Assembly (NCBI RefSeq): GCF_003332885.2
Contig: NZ_QOWJ01000002.1
Coordinates: 248,001-312,000 of the forward strand
Direction of reading: 5' to 3'
DNA: 64,000 nucleotides
Source of the DNA: Paracnuella aquatica
GTDB lineage: Bacteria; Bacteroidota; Bacteroidia; Chitinophagales; Chitinophagaceae
Positions 25,842-35,541 of the stretch are shown piece after piece. Numbering within the stretch: the stretch's first letter is position 1; each line of letters begins with the position of its first letter. Under the pieces are notes generated by a model. The model made no database searches and was not told the DNA's origin. It was given only the letters and a program-made list of their open reading frames with translations. A program made the position numbers and the translations under genes.

Positions 25842-28277
25842 ATGAACCTGTTAAACCGCCTTTTCCTCCTCCTCCTTTGTTTTGTTGCCTTGAACACTGC
25901 TGCACAGTTGCCCGCCGACCTGAGCAACGTTCGCGCTGCGCAAATAACCGACGCGCAGTTGCAACGGATTGTAACGCAGGCCCAAAGCAGCGGCATGACG
26001 CCGCAGCAACTGGAAACCGAACTCCTGCGCCGCGGTTTGCCCCCTGCCGAACTTGCTGAGATCAAGCAGCGCATTGAACAGCTGGGCGCCAACAACGAAG
26101 AAGGCGACATGGAAGATGAAAGCGGCAACACTTCGGATAAAGGCAAGCGTACGGCGCCCAAAAGCAAAAACAATCCACCCAATAAAGAAACCCTGGAGGC
26201 CAGCCTCAAGCGGTCGCGCATTTTTGGTTCCGAGCTTTTTGCCAATACCAATCTTTCCTTTGAGCCCGACCTGCGCATGGCTACGCCCAAAAATTATGTG
26301 ATTGGTCCGGACGATGAATTGATCCTGAATGTATACGGAGTAAACCTGTCGCAGCAAAACTTAAAAGTAAGCCCCGAAGGGACGATCAATGTAAAATACG
26401 CAGGCATCATTCCGGTGGCTGGCCTTACCATAGAAGCCGCCACTGCCAGCATTCGCAGCCGCCTGGTGCGTTTTTACCCGGGTCTTTCCAGTGGCCAAAC
26501 CAGGCTCAGCGTTACGCTGGGCAACATCCGCAGCATCCGTGTTATTTTAATCGGCGCCATCAACCGGCCCGGTACCTACACGCTGCCTTCATTGGCTACG
26601 TTGTTCAATGCGCTGTATGTAAGCGGCGGCCCTGCCGAAAATGGCTCGTTCCGGAATATTGAACTTATTCGTGGCAACAAAGTGGTAGCCAACGCCGACC
26701 TGTACGATTTTTTGCAAAAAGGCGATCTGAAAGGCAACCTCCACCTCGAAGACAACGACGTGATCAGGGTGCCTTATGCACAAAAACTCATTACCCTCAA
26801 TGGTGAATTGAACCGCCCCGGAATTTTTGAACTGCAAAGCGGCGAGAGCCTGCAGCAGGCGCTGGAGTTTGCCGGCGGATTTAAAAGCAAAGCGTTTAAG
26901 GGCCGCATTACGGGCAACCGGTATGCAGGCATCGGCCGCCAGGTGCTCGATATTGCCGGCGATTCGCTGCGGTTTTTCCAGCCACTCCACGGCGATGAAT
27001 TTGTCGTTGATTCCGTGATCAACCGGTATCAAAACCGAGTAATGATTACCGGTGCTGTGTTTAAACCCGGTGCTTATGCGCTGGATGGCACTGGCATGAC
27101 CCTGAAGCAACTGATTGCCAAAGCACAGGGTTTAAAAGAAGACGTATACGGCGGACGGGCCATTGTGGTGCGTACCCGCGAAGACCTGTCGAAAGAATAT
27201 GTGGCGGTAGAACTGAAGCCCATTATTGCCGGTGGGCAGGACGGCCTGCTGCTGCGCCGGGACGACAGCATTCATGTGGCTTCTATTTTCGACCTGCGCG
27301 ATACCACCAATGTAACCATTAATGGCGCGGTGCGCAAACCGGGCACCTTCCGGTTTGAAGAAGGCCTTTCTTTAAAATCGCTCATCATCAAAGCCGAAGG
27401 CTTTGCCGACAATGCCACAGGCCGGGGTATTGAAATCTCTCGTCGCAAACGCAATGTTGATGTGGCTAAAGCCGGCAGCGACATTGTGGAAATCATCCGC
27501 ATCGATGATGATAAAGAACTTTCCAATAGCAGCACCGATGTGGTATTGCAGCCGTTTGATATTGTCACCATCAAGGAAGATCCTTTTTATAAAAAGCAGA
27601 TCAGTGTAAAAGTAACCGGCGAGGTGCTGATGCCTGCCGTGTACACGCTGCAAAGCCGCGAAGAGCGATTGAGCTCGTTGATCAGGCGTTCGGGTGGGTT
27701 GCTGTATACCGCAAGTGTGGGCGGTGCCAAATTGATTCGCCAGAAAAAGGCGGAAGTAGATACCTCTGAAGTAAAGCGCCTGTTGGCAACGGCATCAAAA
27801 GATACATCTGTATCAACCACCAAAGTGGAACAGCTTGCAAAAACCACCACTGAAGTAGCAATCAACCTGGGGTATATTTTAAAACATCCAGGCAGTGCTG
27901 ATGACATCACATTAGAAGAAGGAGATGAACTGATCATCCCGCGCATCAACAACACGGTAAGTGTGAATGGTGAGGTGTTCAAGCCCGTGGACATCATGTA
28001 CGAGCGGGGTAAAAAGTTGAGCGATTACCTAAGCGATGCCGGTGGTGTAACCCAAAAGGGAAAACGCTTCAAAGCATTTGTGATTTATCCAAATGGTGGA
28101 TCGGCTAAGACCAGGAAGATATTAGGCATTTTCCCCAAAGCACCAAAGATCCAACCGGGCTCCAGCATTTTTGTGCCGGAAAAACCTGAGCGGCAGGGGT
28201 TTGATGTGGCAAAGGCGGGGATATTCATGTCGGCGGTGACGGCGATGATTACGGCGATAGCGTTGTTGACTAGGTAA
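25842..28277 (+). CDS. SLBB-domain polysaccharide export protein (Wza-like)
   Basis: 811 residues. A cleavable signal peptide (MNLLNRLFLLLLCFVALNTA, then AQ) has no lipobox, unlike Wza. A helical acidic region (about 30-125) is followed by the Poly_export domain (IGPDDELILNVYG) and six SLBB repeats, recognisable by the pattern V-x-G-x-V-x-x-P-G-x-Y (for example VILIGAINRPGTY, LNGELNRPGIF, ITGAVFKPGAY, INGAVRKPGTF). A C-terminal hydrophobic helix (about 790-808) may form the outer-membrane alpha barrel, as in Wza. It forms the export channel for the polysaccharide whose synthesis genes follow. GC-rich like the rest of the genome, in contrast with the genes after it. Confidence 0.93.
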   Translation: MNLLNRLFLLLLCFVALNTAAQLPADLSNVRAAQITDAQLQRIVTQAQSSGMTPQQLETELLRRGLPPAELAEIKQRIEQLGANNEEGDMEDESGNTSDKGKRTAPKSKNNPPNKETLEASLKRSRIFGSELFANTNLSFEPDLRMATPKNYVIGPDDELILNVYGVNLSQQNLKVSPEGTINVKYAGIIPVAGLTIEAATASIRSRLVRFYPGLSSGQTRLSVTLGNIRSIRVILIGAINRPGTYTLPSLATLFNALYVSGGPAENGSFRNIELIRGNKVVANADLYDFLQKGDLKGNLHLEDNDVIRVPYAQKLITLNGELNRPGIFELQSGESLQQALEFAGGFKSKAFKGRITGNRYAGIGRQVLDIAGDSLRFFQPLHGDEFVVDSVINRYQNRVMITGAVFKPGAYALDGTGMTLKQLIAKAQGLKEDVYGGRAIVVRTREDLSKEYVAVELKPIIAGGQDGLLLRRDDSIHVASIFDLRDTTNVTINGAVRKPGTFRFEEGLSLKSLIIKAEGFADNATGRGIEISRRKRNVDVAKAGSDIVEIIRIDDDKELSNSSTDVVLQPFDIVTIKEDPFYKKQISVKVTGEVLMPAVYTLQSREERLSSLIRRSGGLLYTASVGGAKLIRQKKAEVDTSEVKRLLATASKDTSVSTTKVEQLAKTTTEVAINLGYILKHPGSADDITLEEGDELIIPRINNTVSVNGEVFKPVDIMYERGKKLSDYLSDAGGVTQKGKRFKAFVIYPNGGSAKTRKILGIFPKAPKIQPGSSIFVPEKPERQGFDVAKAGIFMSAVTAMITAIALLTR

Positions 28278-28717
28278 CTTATAGGCGATATGTAGTTAAT
28301 AAGTCGTTGGGACTATGTTCATTCTCAACTTTCTTATATGGGTCTTAATCGTCTATGATATTAGCACCTCTCGAATAAGTTCTAATGCAATTTTCCAATC
28401 TGACGATTGAAATGCATTAAAAGGAAAGGTAAAATATCTATTTGATCTTCAATCAATGTGACTGAAGTGGCGAAGCCGTGTCTATGCCGATCCATTTATT
28501 TGCATCAATCATTAAATGAAATAGCTCTTTGAGGAGGGTCTGAGTTAGCTTTGCTAGGTTATGAAGTTCTCTTCGAATATTTTACCGCACCTGCTTTAAT
28601 TTAAAAAATATCTAGTCCTCTAAGAAGTGATTAAAATTTCTACTTATCGTTTATTATAAAAACGTTTAGTTAGAAACCAACAGATCAACAACACGATGTA
28701 AGAAACATCCTCTGGTT
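28278..28717. other. 440-base AT-rich gap at the left edge of the sugar cassette
   Basis: No credible gene. Base composition drops abruptly to AT-rich directly after the SLBB stop. On the minus strand, two short open stretches of protein-like composition (ending near 28454 and 28365) are in different frames and interrupted by stops. They may be remnants of a decayed gene, but I cannot identify them. Confidence 0.5.
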
Positions 28718-29791
28718 ATGTCAATGGAGAAAGAAGAATACTATTCGATCAATAATATTAGCCGCATAACACGTTTGCTTATTTCATTTCTGATTACCAA
28801 ATGGTGGCTATTTATCATCGCTATCATTCTCGGTATTTGTATAGGATTTGGAATTAGTTCAATACAAAAACCAAAGTATGAGGCGGTCAGTACGTTTGTG
28901 TTAGAAGAAAAGTCTGCAGGCGCAGGCGGGCTGGCAGGATTGGCATCGCAATTTGGTTTGGACATAGGTGGAATGAGCAGTGGAGGAAGCATATTTGCCG
29001 GAGATAATATATTAGATATACTTAGATCCCGAAAAATTATACAGAAGGTTTTGCTTTCGAAAGTAGGAGAAGGCAACAAACCGGAACAGGTTCTAGCTGA
29101 CTATTTTCTTGATTATTCTGGATGGAGAAAAAAATGGACTACAGAAGGTGGTCTTAATAAAATAAATTATAAGGATATCCGGCATATCGACAGTTTGAAC
29201 TTATGGCAGGACAGTGTGCTGAATATAATTTACGATTATATCATTGAAAAGTCTCTTTATGCAGACCGGCTAAATAAGAAAGGGACTATTATTAAAGTGC
29301 AGATTACAGAAAGCGATCCTTTATTTGCAAAATTAATGACTAAACGATTGGTTGACGAAGCTGGTAAACTCTATCTGGATATCAAGACTGGAACATCAAC
29401 AGCAAATATTAATAAGATGCAGCGCAGAGCCGACTCTTTGTTAGCGCTGTTGAATAGTAAATCCTATTCTGTCGCTGCCTCCCAGATGCTTGATTTGAAT
29501 CCAGGAATAAGAACTGCTACCGTGCCTACCGAAATTGGAACTAGGGACAAAACAGTGCTGGCAACCGTGTATTCAGAAGTTACAAAAAATCTTGAAGCAA
29601 GTAAATTGATACTTTCTCAGCAAACGCCAATTATTCAAATTTTAGATAAGCCCGAATGGCCCTTGGTTGATAAGAGAACCAAATTACTGAAGTTATGTTT
29701 GATTAGTGTTGTGGCAACCACTTTGATTTTGGTGTTTATATTAGGCATTCAATTCATTGTTTTGACACTGCCTAAAAGCAATGAAAGTTAG
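28718..29791 (+). CDS. Wzz/chain-length-determinant family protein without kinase domain
   Basis: 357 residues with a helix near each end (about 28-50 and 326-350) and a long periplasmic coiled-coil region between, including the Gly-rich stretch GAGGLAGLASQFGLDIGGMSSGG. This is the layout of polysaccharide co-polymerases (Wzz), which set chain length and link Wzy to the export channel. No Walker motifs or Tyr-rich tail follow, so it is not a fused BY-kinase, and no separate kinase is in the locus. First gene of the AT-rich cassette. Confidence 0.85.
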   Translation: MSMEKEEYYSINNISRITRLLISFLITKWWLFIIAIILGICIGFGISSIQKPKYEAVSTFVLEEKSAGAGGLAGLASQFGLDIGGMSSGGSIFAGDNILDILRSRKIIQKVLLSKVGEGNKPEQVLADYFLDYSGWRKKWTTEGGLNKINYKDIRHIDSLNLWQDSVLNIIYDYIIEKSLYADRLNKKGTIIKVQITESDPLFAKLMTKRLVDEAGKLYLDIKTGTSTANINKMQRRADSLLALLNSKSYSVAASQMLDLNPGIRTATVPTEIGTRDKTVLATVYSEVTKNLEASKLILSQQTPIIQILDKPEWPLVDKRTKLLKLCLISVVATTLILVFILGIQFIVLTLPKSNES

Positions 29792-29905
29792 AACATCCAA
29801 GTATAGAGATAAGTAAATGGAACGGTCTACATGCACTCTTCAATCCAATATTTTTGGTAAGTACATATTGCGACCTATTTACTAATAATTTTTAAGCGGA
29901 TTTTG

Positions 29906-30502
29906 ATGGACGGAAAGAGGTACGATGCACATCCAACATCGGTAATTGATGAAGGCGCTGACATAGGCGATAACACAAAGATTTGGCATTTCAGCCACAT
30001 TATGGCCGGATGTAAAATCGGGATTGGCTGTAACATCGGTCAAAACGTGGTCGTGTCGCCGAAAGTAGTGTTAGGCTCAAATGTCCGGGTCCAAAACAAT
30101 GTATCCATATACGAAGGCGTAATATGCGAGGATGACGTTTTTCTAGGACCATCGATGGTATTTACTAATGTAATTAATCCACGCAGTGCCATTAGTCGGA
30201 AGCACGAATATAGGCAGACTCTTGTGCGTAAAGGAGCTTCCATTGGAGCTAATGCTACAATCGTATGTGGCAACGAGATTGGTGAATATGCATTTGTTGG
30301 TGCAGGTGCAGTAATCACAAAGCCTGTTGCATCCTATGCATTGGTTGTAGGAAATCCTGCCAAACAAATTGGCTGGATGAGTGAGTATGGACACCGGTTA
30401 CATTTTGCTGAAAATAATGTTGCCGTTTGCGAAGAGAGTGGTGACGAGTATCAATTAATTCAAAACAAGGTAATAAAGGTTACAACAAAGCAACGAGACT
30501 AG
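29906..30502 (+). CDS. UDP-2-acetamido-3-amino-2,3-dideoxyglucuronate N-acetyltransferase-like (WlbB/WbpD type)
   Basis: 198 residues. Left-handed beta-helix acyltransferase: hexapeptide repeats run from about residue 20 to 160 ([55 protein letters not shown]). [23 protein letters not shown] is characteristic of WlbB/WbpD, which N-acetylates the 3-amino group of UDP-GlcNAc(3N)A using acetyl-CoA. A TTG one codon earlier is also possible; the ATG was chosen. The oxidase and aminotransferase of the same pathway are within 3 kb, which supports the call. Confidence 0.88.
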   Translation: MDGKRYDAHPTSVIDEGADIGDNTKIWHFSHIMAGCKIGIGCNIGQNVVVSPKVVLGSNVRVQNNVSIYEGVICEDDVFLGPSMVFTNVINPRSAISRKHEYRQTLVRKGASIGANATIVCGNEIGEYAFVGAGAVITKPVASYALVVGNPAKQIGWMSEYGHRLHFAENNVAVCEESGDEYQLIQNKVIKVTTKQRD

Positions 30503-30542
30503 CGCTCGCTTCGATTATTACAGATCTTCAATATTATTTCGG

Positions 30543-31508
30543 ATGAAAGCTTTTGCATTAGTGGGTGCCGCCGGCTTTATTGCCCCGAGGCACTTGAAGG
30601 CCATAAAAGAAACCAACAACCGGCTTGTAGCTGCTCTAGATAAATTTGATTCAGTAGGCGTCATGGACAGTTACTTTCCAGATGCCAGCTTCTTTGTCGA
30701 GTTCGAACGTTTTGACCGGCATTTGGAAAAGCTCAACAGAAGCGGGGAGCCCATCGATTACCTTTCTATTTGTTCTCCCAACTATTTACACGATGCTCAT
30801 ATTCGTTTTGGATTGCGGCAAGGGGCCGCTGTTATTTGCGAAAAGCCATTGGTTTTAAATCCATGGAATGTGGAGGCGCTGGACCAAATCCAAAAAGAAA
30901 CAGGCAGGGAAGCTTTTAATATTCTTCAACTACGCCTGCATCCCGACATCATTGCACTTAAAGAACGAGTTCAGTCATCCGATCCGAATAAGGTATTTGA
31001 TTTTGACCTGGCATATATTACTTCAAGAGGCAACTGGTACTACACCAGTTGGAAAGGTGATATAAACAAATCTGGTGGTATTGCCACTAATATTGGTATA
31101 CATTTCTTTGATATGCTGATATGGATCTTTGGCAAGGTGAAAGAGAATGTGGTGCATGTACATACCCATGATAGGGCATCAGGCTTCTTACATTTGGAAA
31201 GAGCAAAGGTGCGATGGTTCTTAAGCATTAATGAAGATACCCTACCTGAAGCAGTGCGGAAAAAAGGCCAGCGAACTTATCGTTCTATAACATTGGAAGG
31301 TAGTGAAATTGAATTCAGTGAGGGCTTTACAGACCTGCATACAAAAAGCTACAGGGCCATATTAGACGGGAATGGGTTCAATTTAAACGCAGCTTTGCCT
31401 TCTATTGAACTGGCGCATCAAATCAGAACACAGGCGCCTGTTGGTTTAAAGGGCGATTATCATCCATTTGCCGGGCAAAAAGCTTCTCCTCATCCTTTTT
31501 CTTTATAA
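30543..31508 (+). CDS. Gfo/Idh/MocA oxidoreductase, WlbA/WbpB-like UDP-GlcNAcA 3-dehydrogenase
   Basis: 321 residues with an N-terminal Rossmann fold (FALVGAAGFIAPRHLKAIKE), the family motif CEKPL (Lys in the EKP motif), and a C-terminal beta-sheet domain. IAPRHLKAI and LRLHPDIIALKE are typical of WlbA/WbpB, which oxidises C3 of UDP-N-acetylglucosaminuronic acid so that an amino group can be added there. It is two bases from the next gene. The first pathway enzyme, a UDP-GlcNAc 6-dehydrogenase (WbpA), is not in the window and must be encoded elsewhere. Confidence 0.88.
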   Translation: MKAFALVGAAGFIAPRHLKAIKETNNRLVAALDKFDSVGVMDSYFPDASFFVEFERFDRHLEKLNRSGEPIDYLSICSPNYLHDAHIRFGLRQGAAVICEKPLVLNPWNVEALDQIQKETGREAFNILQLRLHPDIIALKERVQSSDPNKVFDFDLAYITSRGNWYYTSWKGDINKSGGIATNIGIHFFDMLIWIFGKVKENVVHVHTHDRASGFLHLERAKVRWFLSINEDTLPEAVRKKGQRTYRSITLEGSEIEFSEGFTDLHTKSYRAILDGNGFNLNAALPSIELAHQIRTQAPVGLKGDYHPFAGQKASPHPFSL

Positions 31509-31510
31509 AC

Positions 31511-32485
31511 ATGGAATTAAAAGACAGTAAAATTTTAGTTATCGGTGGAGCCGGCTTTATCGGCAGCTTTGTTGTGCGGGAATTGCTAAAGCATGATGTT
31601 CGCGAAGTAGTGATTTACGACAATTTTGCCCGGGGCAAAATGGAAAATATTGCAGACAGTTTGCAGGACAGTCGTTGCCATCTATTTGAAAATGGGGGTG
31701 ATATCCGGGAAACCGACCTGTTGGATAACGCAATGCAAGGTGTTGATTATGTATTCCATCTATCCGCCATGTGGCTATTGCACTGCAAGGACTTTCCACG
31801 TACGGCATTTCATGTAAACATCGAAGGTACTTTTAATGTACTGGAAGCTTGCGTAAAGAACAAAATCAAAAAGCTTGTTTACTCTTCTTCTGCATCTGTT
31901 TATGGTGACGCCGTGCAAATACCAATGACGGAGGAACATCCTTACAACAACAAAAACTTTTATGGTGCCACTAAAATAGCAGGGGAAGCAATGTGCACTG
32001 CATTCAACGACCGATATGGTTTGCAGGTAGTTGGTTTACGGTACATGAATGTGTACGGGCCCGGACAGGACCAAACGGCAGCGTATACTGGTGTAGTACC
32101 CATTATGCTGAATAAGATCGATGCAAATGAAGCCCCTGTAATTAACGGTGATGGTACCCAGGCTTACGATTTTATTTATGTAGAAGACGTAGCAAGGTGC
32201 AACGTTGCGGCGATAACAAGTGATACGCAATTTGGCTTTTATAATGTAGGTACTGGTGTGCAAACTTCAATCAGGGATTTGTGTGATACTATTTTACGTT
32301 TAAAAAACTCTGATCTGGTTGTCAGCTACAAACCTTATAGTGCAGATGATGCAAGGGCATTGGTAAAAAACCGCATCGGGTCGCCGGTGAAAGCAAAAAA
32401 GGACCTGGGATTTGAATATAAATTTGATCTTGAAACCGGCCTTCAACGGTTAATTGACTGGAGAGATAACGGAGGCTATAAATAA
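31511..32485 (+). CDS. NAD-dependent nucleotide-sugar epimerase/dehydratase
   Basis: 324 residues, extended short-chain dehydrogenase. GGAGFIGSF binds NAD, YSSSASVYG supplies the Ser/Thr, and YGATK the catalytic Tyr and Lys. Such enzymes epimerise C4 (or C2) of nucleotide sugars. Between the oxidase and aminotransferase genes it may convert the diacetamido-glucuronate into the galacto- or another isomer. Loci making 2,3-diacetamido-galacturonic acid in Bordetella contain similar epimerases beside wlb-type genes. Exact substrate unknown. Confidence 0.85.
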   Translation: MELKDSKILVIGGAGFIGSFVVRELLKHDVREVVIYDNFARGKMENIADSLQDSRCHLFENGGDIRETDLLDNAMQGVDYVFHLSAMWLLHCKDFPRTAFHVNIEGTFNVLEACVKNKIKKLVYSSSASVYGDAVQIPMTEEHPYNNKNFYGATKIAGEAMCTAFNDRYGLQVVGLRYMNVYGPGQDQTAAYTGVVPIMLNKIDANEAPVINGDGTQAYDFIYVEDVARCNVAAITSDTQFGFYNVGTGVQTSIRDLCDTILRLKNSDLVVSYKPYSADDARALVKNRIGSPVKAKKDLGFEYKFDLETGLQRLIDWRDNGGYK

Positions 32486-32490
32486 AGTAT

Positions 32491-33645
32491 ATGATTTCCA
32501 CTATCGTTGAAAAAAGAAACATTCCTATTGCAATCCCTTCTATGGGAGAAGAAGAATGGCTGGCAGTAAAGGAGCCAATCGAAAAGGGATGGCTCACACA
32601 AGGACCTAAAGTAAAGGAACTGGAAACGCTTTTTGCAGCATTGCATAATGTAAACCATGCATTGGCTGTTTCCAACTGTACCACTGCTTTGCATTTAGGT
32701 TTATTGGCTTGCGGAGTTGAAGCAGGTGATGAAGTGATCGTGCCCGCTTTTACCTGGGTTGCCACTGCCAATGCAGTACTGTACTGCAATGCCACACCGG
32801 TTTTTGTGGATATCGATCCTGTTACTTTTAATATCGATGTGCAACAAATAGGCGAAAGGATCACGTCCAAAACAAAGGCCATCATCCCGGTGCATTTGTT
32901 TGGTTTGTGTGCTGATGTTGATTATATCAAAGAGGCCTTTCCGCAACTAAAAATCGTAGAAGATGGGGCATGCGCTGCAGGTGCTGCCTTGCGTGGCAAG
33001 CCTGCCGGAAGCTTAGGCGATGTAGGTTGTTTTTCTTTTCATCCGCGGAAGTCTGTTACTTGTGGCGAGGGCGGCATGCTAACCACTAATAACAGTCAGG
33101 TTAGCGAATATTTAGACAAACTGCGTAATCATGGCGCCTCTATTTCTGAAGAGCAGCGCCACCACGGCCCAAAGCCCTACATACTTCCTGCTTTTGAAAT
33201 GGTTGGGTACAATTACCGTATGACTGACCTTCAGGGCGCTGTGGCAACCGTTCAATTAAGAAAACTCCAGCGTTTTATTGATGAAAGAAATAGCTGGGCG
33301 CAATATTATTCTGAGCAATTGTCTGATATTGATTGGCTCCGTACACCTATGGTTCCGGAAGGATATAAGCATGGCTGGCAGAGCTATGTAACTTTTGTAG
33401 ACGAGGCCAAAGCCCCGATGAAGCGCAACGATATTATGGAAGTGTTGCAACAAAAAGGAATAGCTACCCGTCCCGGTACACATGCGGTGCACATGCTGGA
33501 TGTGTACGCAAATAAATATGGATTTAAACCACAGGATTTTCCTGGCGCTTTTGCCGCTGATCAATACTCCATGGCAATTCCTTTGCATAACAAAATGATA
33601 AAGGAAGATTTCGATTACATTATTGCCGCTTTAAAATCTTTATAG
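32491..33645 (+). CDS. DegT/DnrJ/EryC1/StrS aminotransferase (WlbC/WbpE-like)
   Basis: 384 residues, PLP-dependent fold type I sugar aminotransferase. The PLP lysine is Lys187 in FSFHPRKSVTCGEGGM, the active-site Asp lies in VEDGACAAGA, and FTWVATANAVLYCNATPVFVDID is the usual substrate-loop region. With the WlbA-like oxidase and WlbB-like acetyltransferase it completes the conversion of UDP-GlcNAcA to UDP-2,3-diacetamido-2,3-dideoxyglucuronic acid by transamination at C3 (usually from glutamate). Directly followed by the amidotransferase gene, three bases away. Confidence 0.9.
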   Translation: MISTIVEKRNIPIAIPSMGEEEWLAVKEPIEKGWLTQGPKVKELETLFAALHNVNHALAVSNCTTALHLGLLACGVEAGDEVIVPAFTWVATANAVLYCNATPVFVDIDPVTFNIDVQQIGERITSKTKAIIPVHLFGLCADVDYIKEAFPQLKIVEDGACAAGAALRGKPAGSLGDVGCFSFHPRKSVTCGEGGMLTTNNSQVSEYLDKLRNHGASISEEQRHHGPKPYILPAFEMVGYNYRMTDLQGAVATVQLRKLQRFIDERNSWAQYYSEQLSDIDWLRTPMVPEGYKHGWQSYVTFVDEAKAPMKRNDIMEVLQQKGIATRPGTHAVHMLDVYANKYGFKPQDFPGAFAADQYSMAIPLHNKMIKEDFDYIIAALKSL

Positions 33646-33648
33646 ACT

Positions 33649-35541
33649 GTGTGTGGTATTGCTGGTATCTTTCATTTGAGCGGTAAGCCTGTTGGTAATA
33701 ACGACATCAAGCTAATGACAAGAGCATTGGCTCACCGTGGCCCTGATGGTGAAGATGTTTTTGTTCACGAAAACATTGGATTAGGTCATCGTCGTTTAGC
33801 CATATTAGACACTTCACCAAAAGGGTGCCAGCCCATGCCATCAAAAAATGGCGAATGGATTGTTGTCTTCAATGGATGCATTTACAATTTTCGTGAACTC
33901 CGGATGAATCTGCAATCAAAGGGGCACGAATTTATTTCCACCGGTGATACGGAGGTGATTTGTGAAGGCCTGGCAGCATATGGTCCCAAGTTTTTCGAAA
34001 TGCTTGATGGCATGTTTGCTGTTGGCGCCTGGAATACCAGCACAAAGGAGTTGTGGTTAAGCCGCGACCGGTTTGGTGTGAAGCCCTTATATTACTATTT
34101 AAAGAACGGCACCTTTCTTTTTGCTTCCGAGATCAAATCATTTTTTACGCAGCAGTCATTCAGCATGAGTGTAAATATCGATGCGCTGAATGAGTATTTC
34201 ACTTTTCAAAACTTATTTACCTATCGAACGTTATTTGATGGCGTTTACATGCTGCCACAGGCGAATACCGTTTGTGTCAACACATCTACCTCTGTTGTAC
34301 AACACCATTCCTGGTGGGATTACGATTTTTCGGCTCCGGACCAGGGCATTTCGTTTGAAGATGCTAAGAACGAAACGCAGCGTTTATTTGCGAATGCAGT
34401 TGCCAAACAAATGGTGGCCGACGTACCTGTAGGCAGCTATTTATCTGGAGGCATGGATTCAGGTTCTATTGCTGTAATGGCTTCCAAGCACATTAACCGC
34501 CTCCATACCTTTACTTGTGGCTTTGACATGAGTGAAGTAACCGGCATTGAAGCAAATTATGATGAAAGAAGAGACGCTGAACTTACAGCTAATTTCATCA
34601 AGTCAGAACATTATGAACAGGTAATGAATGCCGGTGATCTAAGCTGGTCGTTGCCACGGCTGGTATGGCATTTGGAAGACTTGCGGGTTGGAATGTCCTA
34701 TCCAAACTATTACATTTCAAGGCTTGCTTCCAAATTTGTGAAAGTATGTTTACAAGGAACGGGTGGCGATGAATTGTTTGGTGGATATCCATGGAGATAT
34801 TACCGGATATTCAAATCATTATCTCAACAGGATTTCTTCAACCAGTATTATTCTTTTTGGCAGCGCTTGGTGCCAGAGCAGGACAAATCAAAACTTTTTA
34901 CCGAACCTATATGGAAGCAGGTAAATGCCAAAGAACCAAGGGAGATTTTCGAAAAGGTTTTTCTCTTTAATGAAAAGCTGCAATACGATACTCCGGAACA
35001 GCACATCAACAACTCACTTTATTTCGAGATCAAAACATTTTTGCCAGGCCTGCTGCTGGTTGGTGACAAGCTTTCCATGGCACATGGATTAGAAGAACGA
35101 TTCCCGTTTTTGGATAACGATCTGGTAAATTTTGCTCAAAGTATACCCGTGAAACATAAGTTGGGTAATCTGGAACTGATGAAAAAGATTGATGAGAATG
35201 ACTACCGGGACAAAAAGAAGATGTACACAGAGTACGATGATGGGAAAAATGTGCTGCGCAGGGCTATGGAGTCGATCCTGCCCGAGAAAATCGTAAATCG
35301 AAAAAAGCAGGGCTTCTCAGCACCGGACGAAAGCTGGTACCGTGGTGAGAATGCAAACTATATGAAGAATCTTTTGCTGAACAAAAGAACGGTGAGCTCG
35401 GAATTTATTAGTGCAAAGTATGTTGAACATATTGTAGACGAGCATATCAACAAAAAAATCAATCACCGTTTGTTGTTGTGGAGTTTAATGAATTTTGAAT
35501 GGTGGTGCCGCATCTTTATTAATGGAGAGAGGGTGTCATGA
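33649..35541 (+). CDS. asnB: AsnB-like glutamine amidotransferase (uronic acid amidation candidate)
   Basis: 630 residues from a GTG start, which places the nucleophile at Cys2 (MCGIAGIF). The N-terminal Ntn glutaminase domain (to about 200, with HRRLAI and NGCIYN) is followed by a synthetase domain with the PP-loop SGGMDSGS. It could be asparagine synthetase, but in polysaccharide loci such AsnB-like proteins (for example WbpS) amidate the carboxyl of uronic acids. Its place inside the diacetamido-uronate cluster favours that. It overlaps the next gene by 4 bases. Confidence 0.88.
   Translation: MCGIAGIFHLSGKPVGNNDIKLMTRALAHRGPDGEDVFVHENIGLGHRRLAILDTSPKGCQPMPSKNGEWIVVFNGCIYNFRELRMNLQSKGHEFISTGDTEVICEGLAAYGPKFFEMLDGMFAVGAWNTSTKELWLSRDRFGVKPLYYYLKNGTFLFASEIKSFFTQQSFSMSVNIDALNEYFTFQNLFTYRTLFDGVYMLPQANTVCVNTSTSVVQHHSWWDYDFSAPDQGISFEDAKNETQRLFANAVAKQMVADVPVGSYLSGGMDSGSIAVMASKHINRLHTFTCGFDMSEVTGIEANYDERRDAELTANFIKSEHYEQVMNAGDLSWSLPRLVWHLEDLRVGMSYPNYYISRLASKFVKVCLQGTGGDELFGGYPWRYYRIFKSLSQQDFFNQYYSFWQRLVPEQDKSKLFTEPIWKQVNAKEPREIFEKVFLFNEKLQYDTPEQHINNSLYFEIKTFLPGLLLVGDKLSMAHGLEERFPFLDNDLVNFAQSIPVKHKLGNLELMKKIDENDYRDKKKMYTEYDDGKNVLRRAMESILPEKIVNRKKQGFSAPDESWYRGENANYMKNLLLNKRTVSSEFISAKYVEHIVDEHINKKINHRLLLWSLMNFEWWCRIFINGERVS

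Noticed and set aside
28340-28600. Possible decayed gene on the minus strand between the SLBB gene and wzz
   Set aside because: Two stretches (around NIRRELHNLAKLTQTLL and FNAFQSSDWKIALELI) look coding-like but are in different frames, short and unrecognised; chance cannot be excluded.
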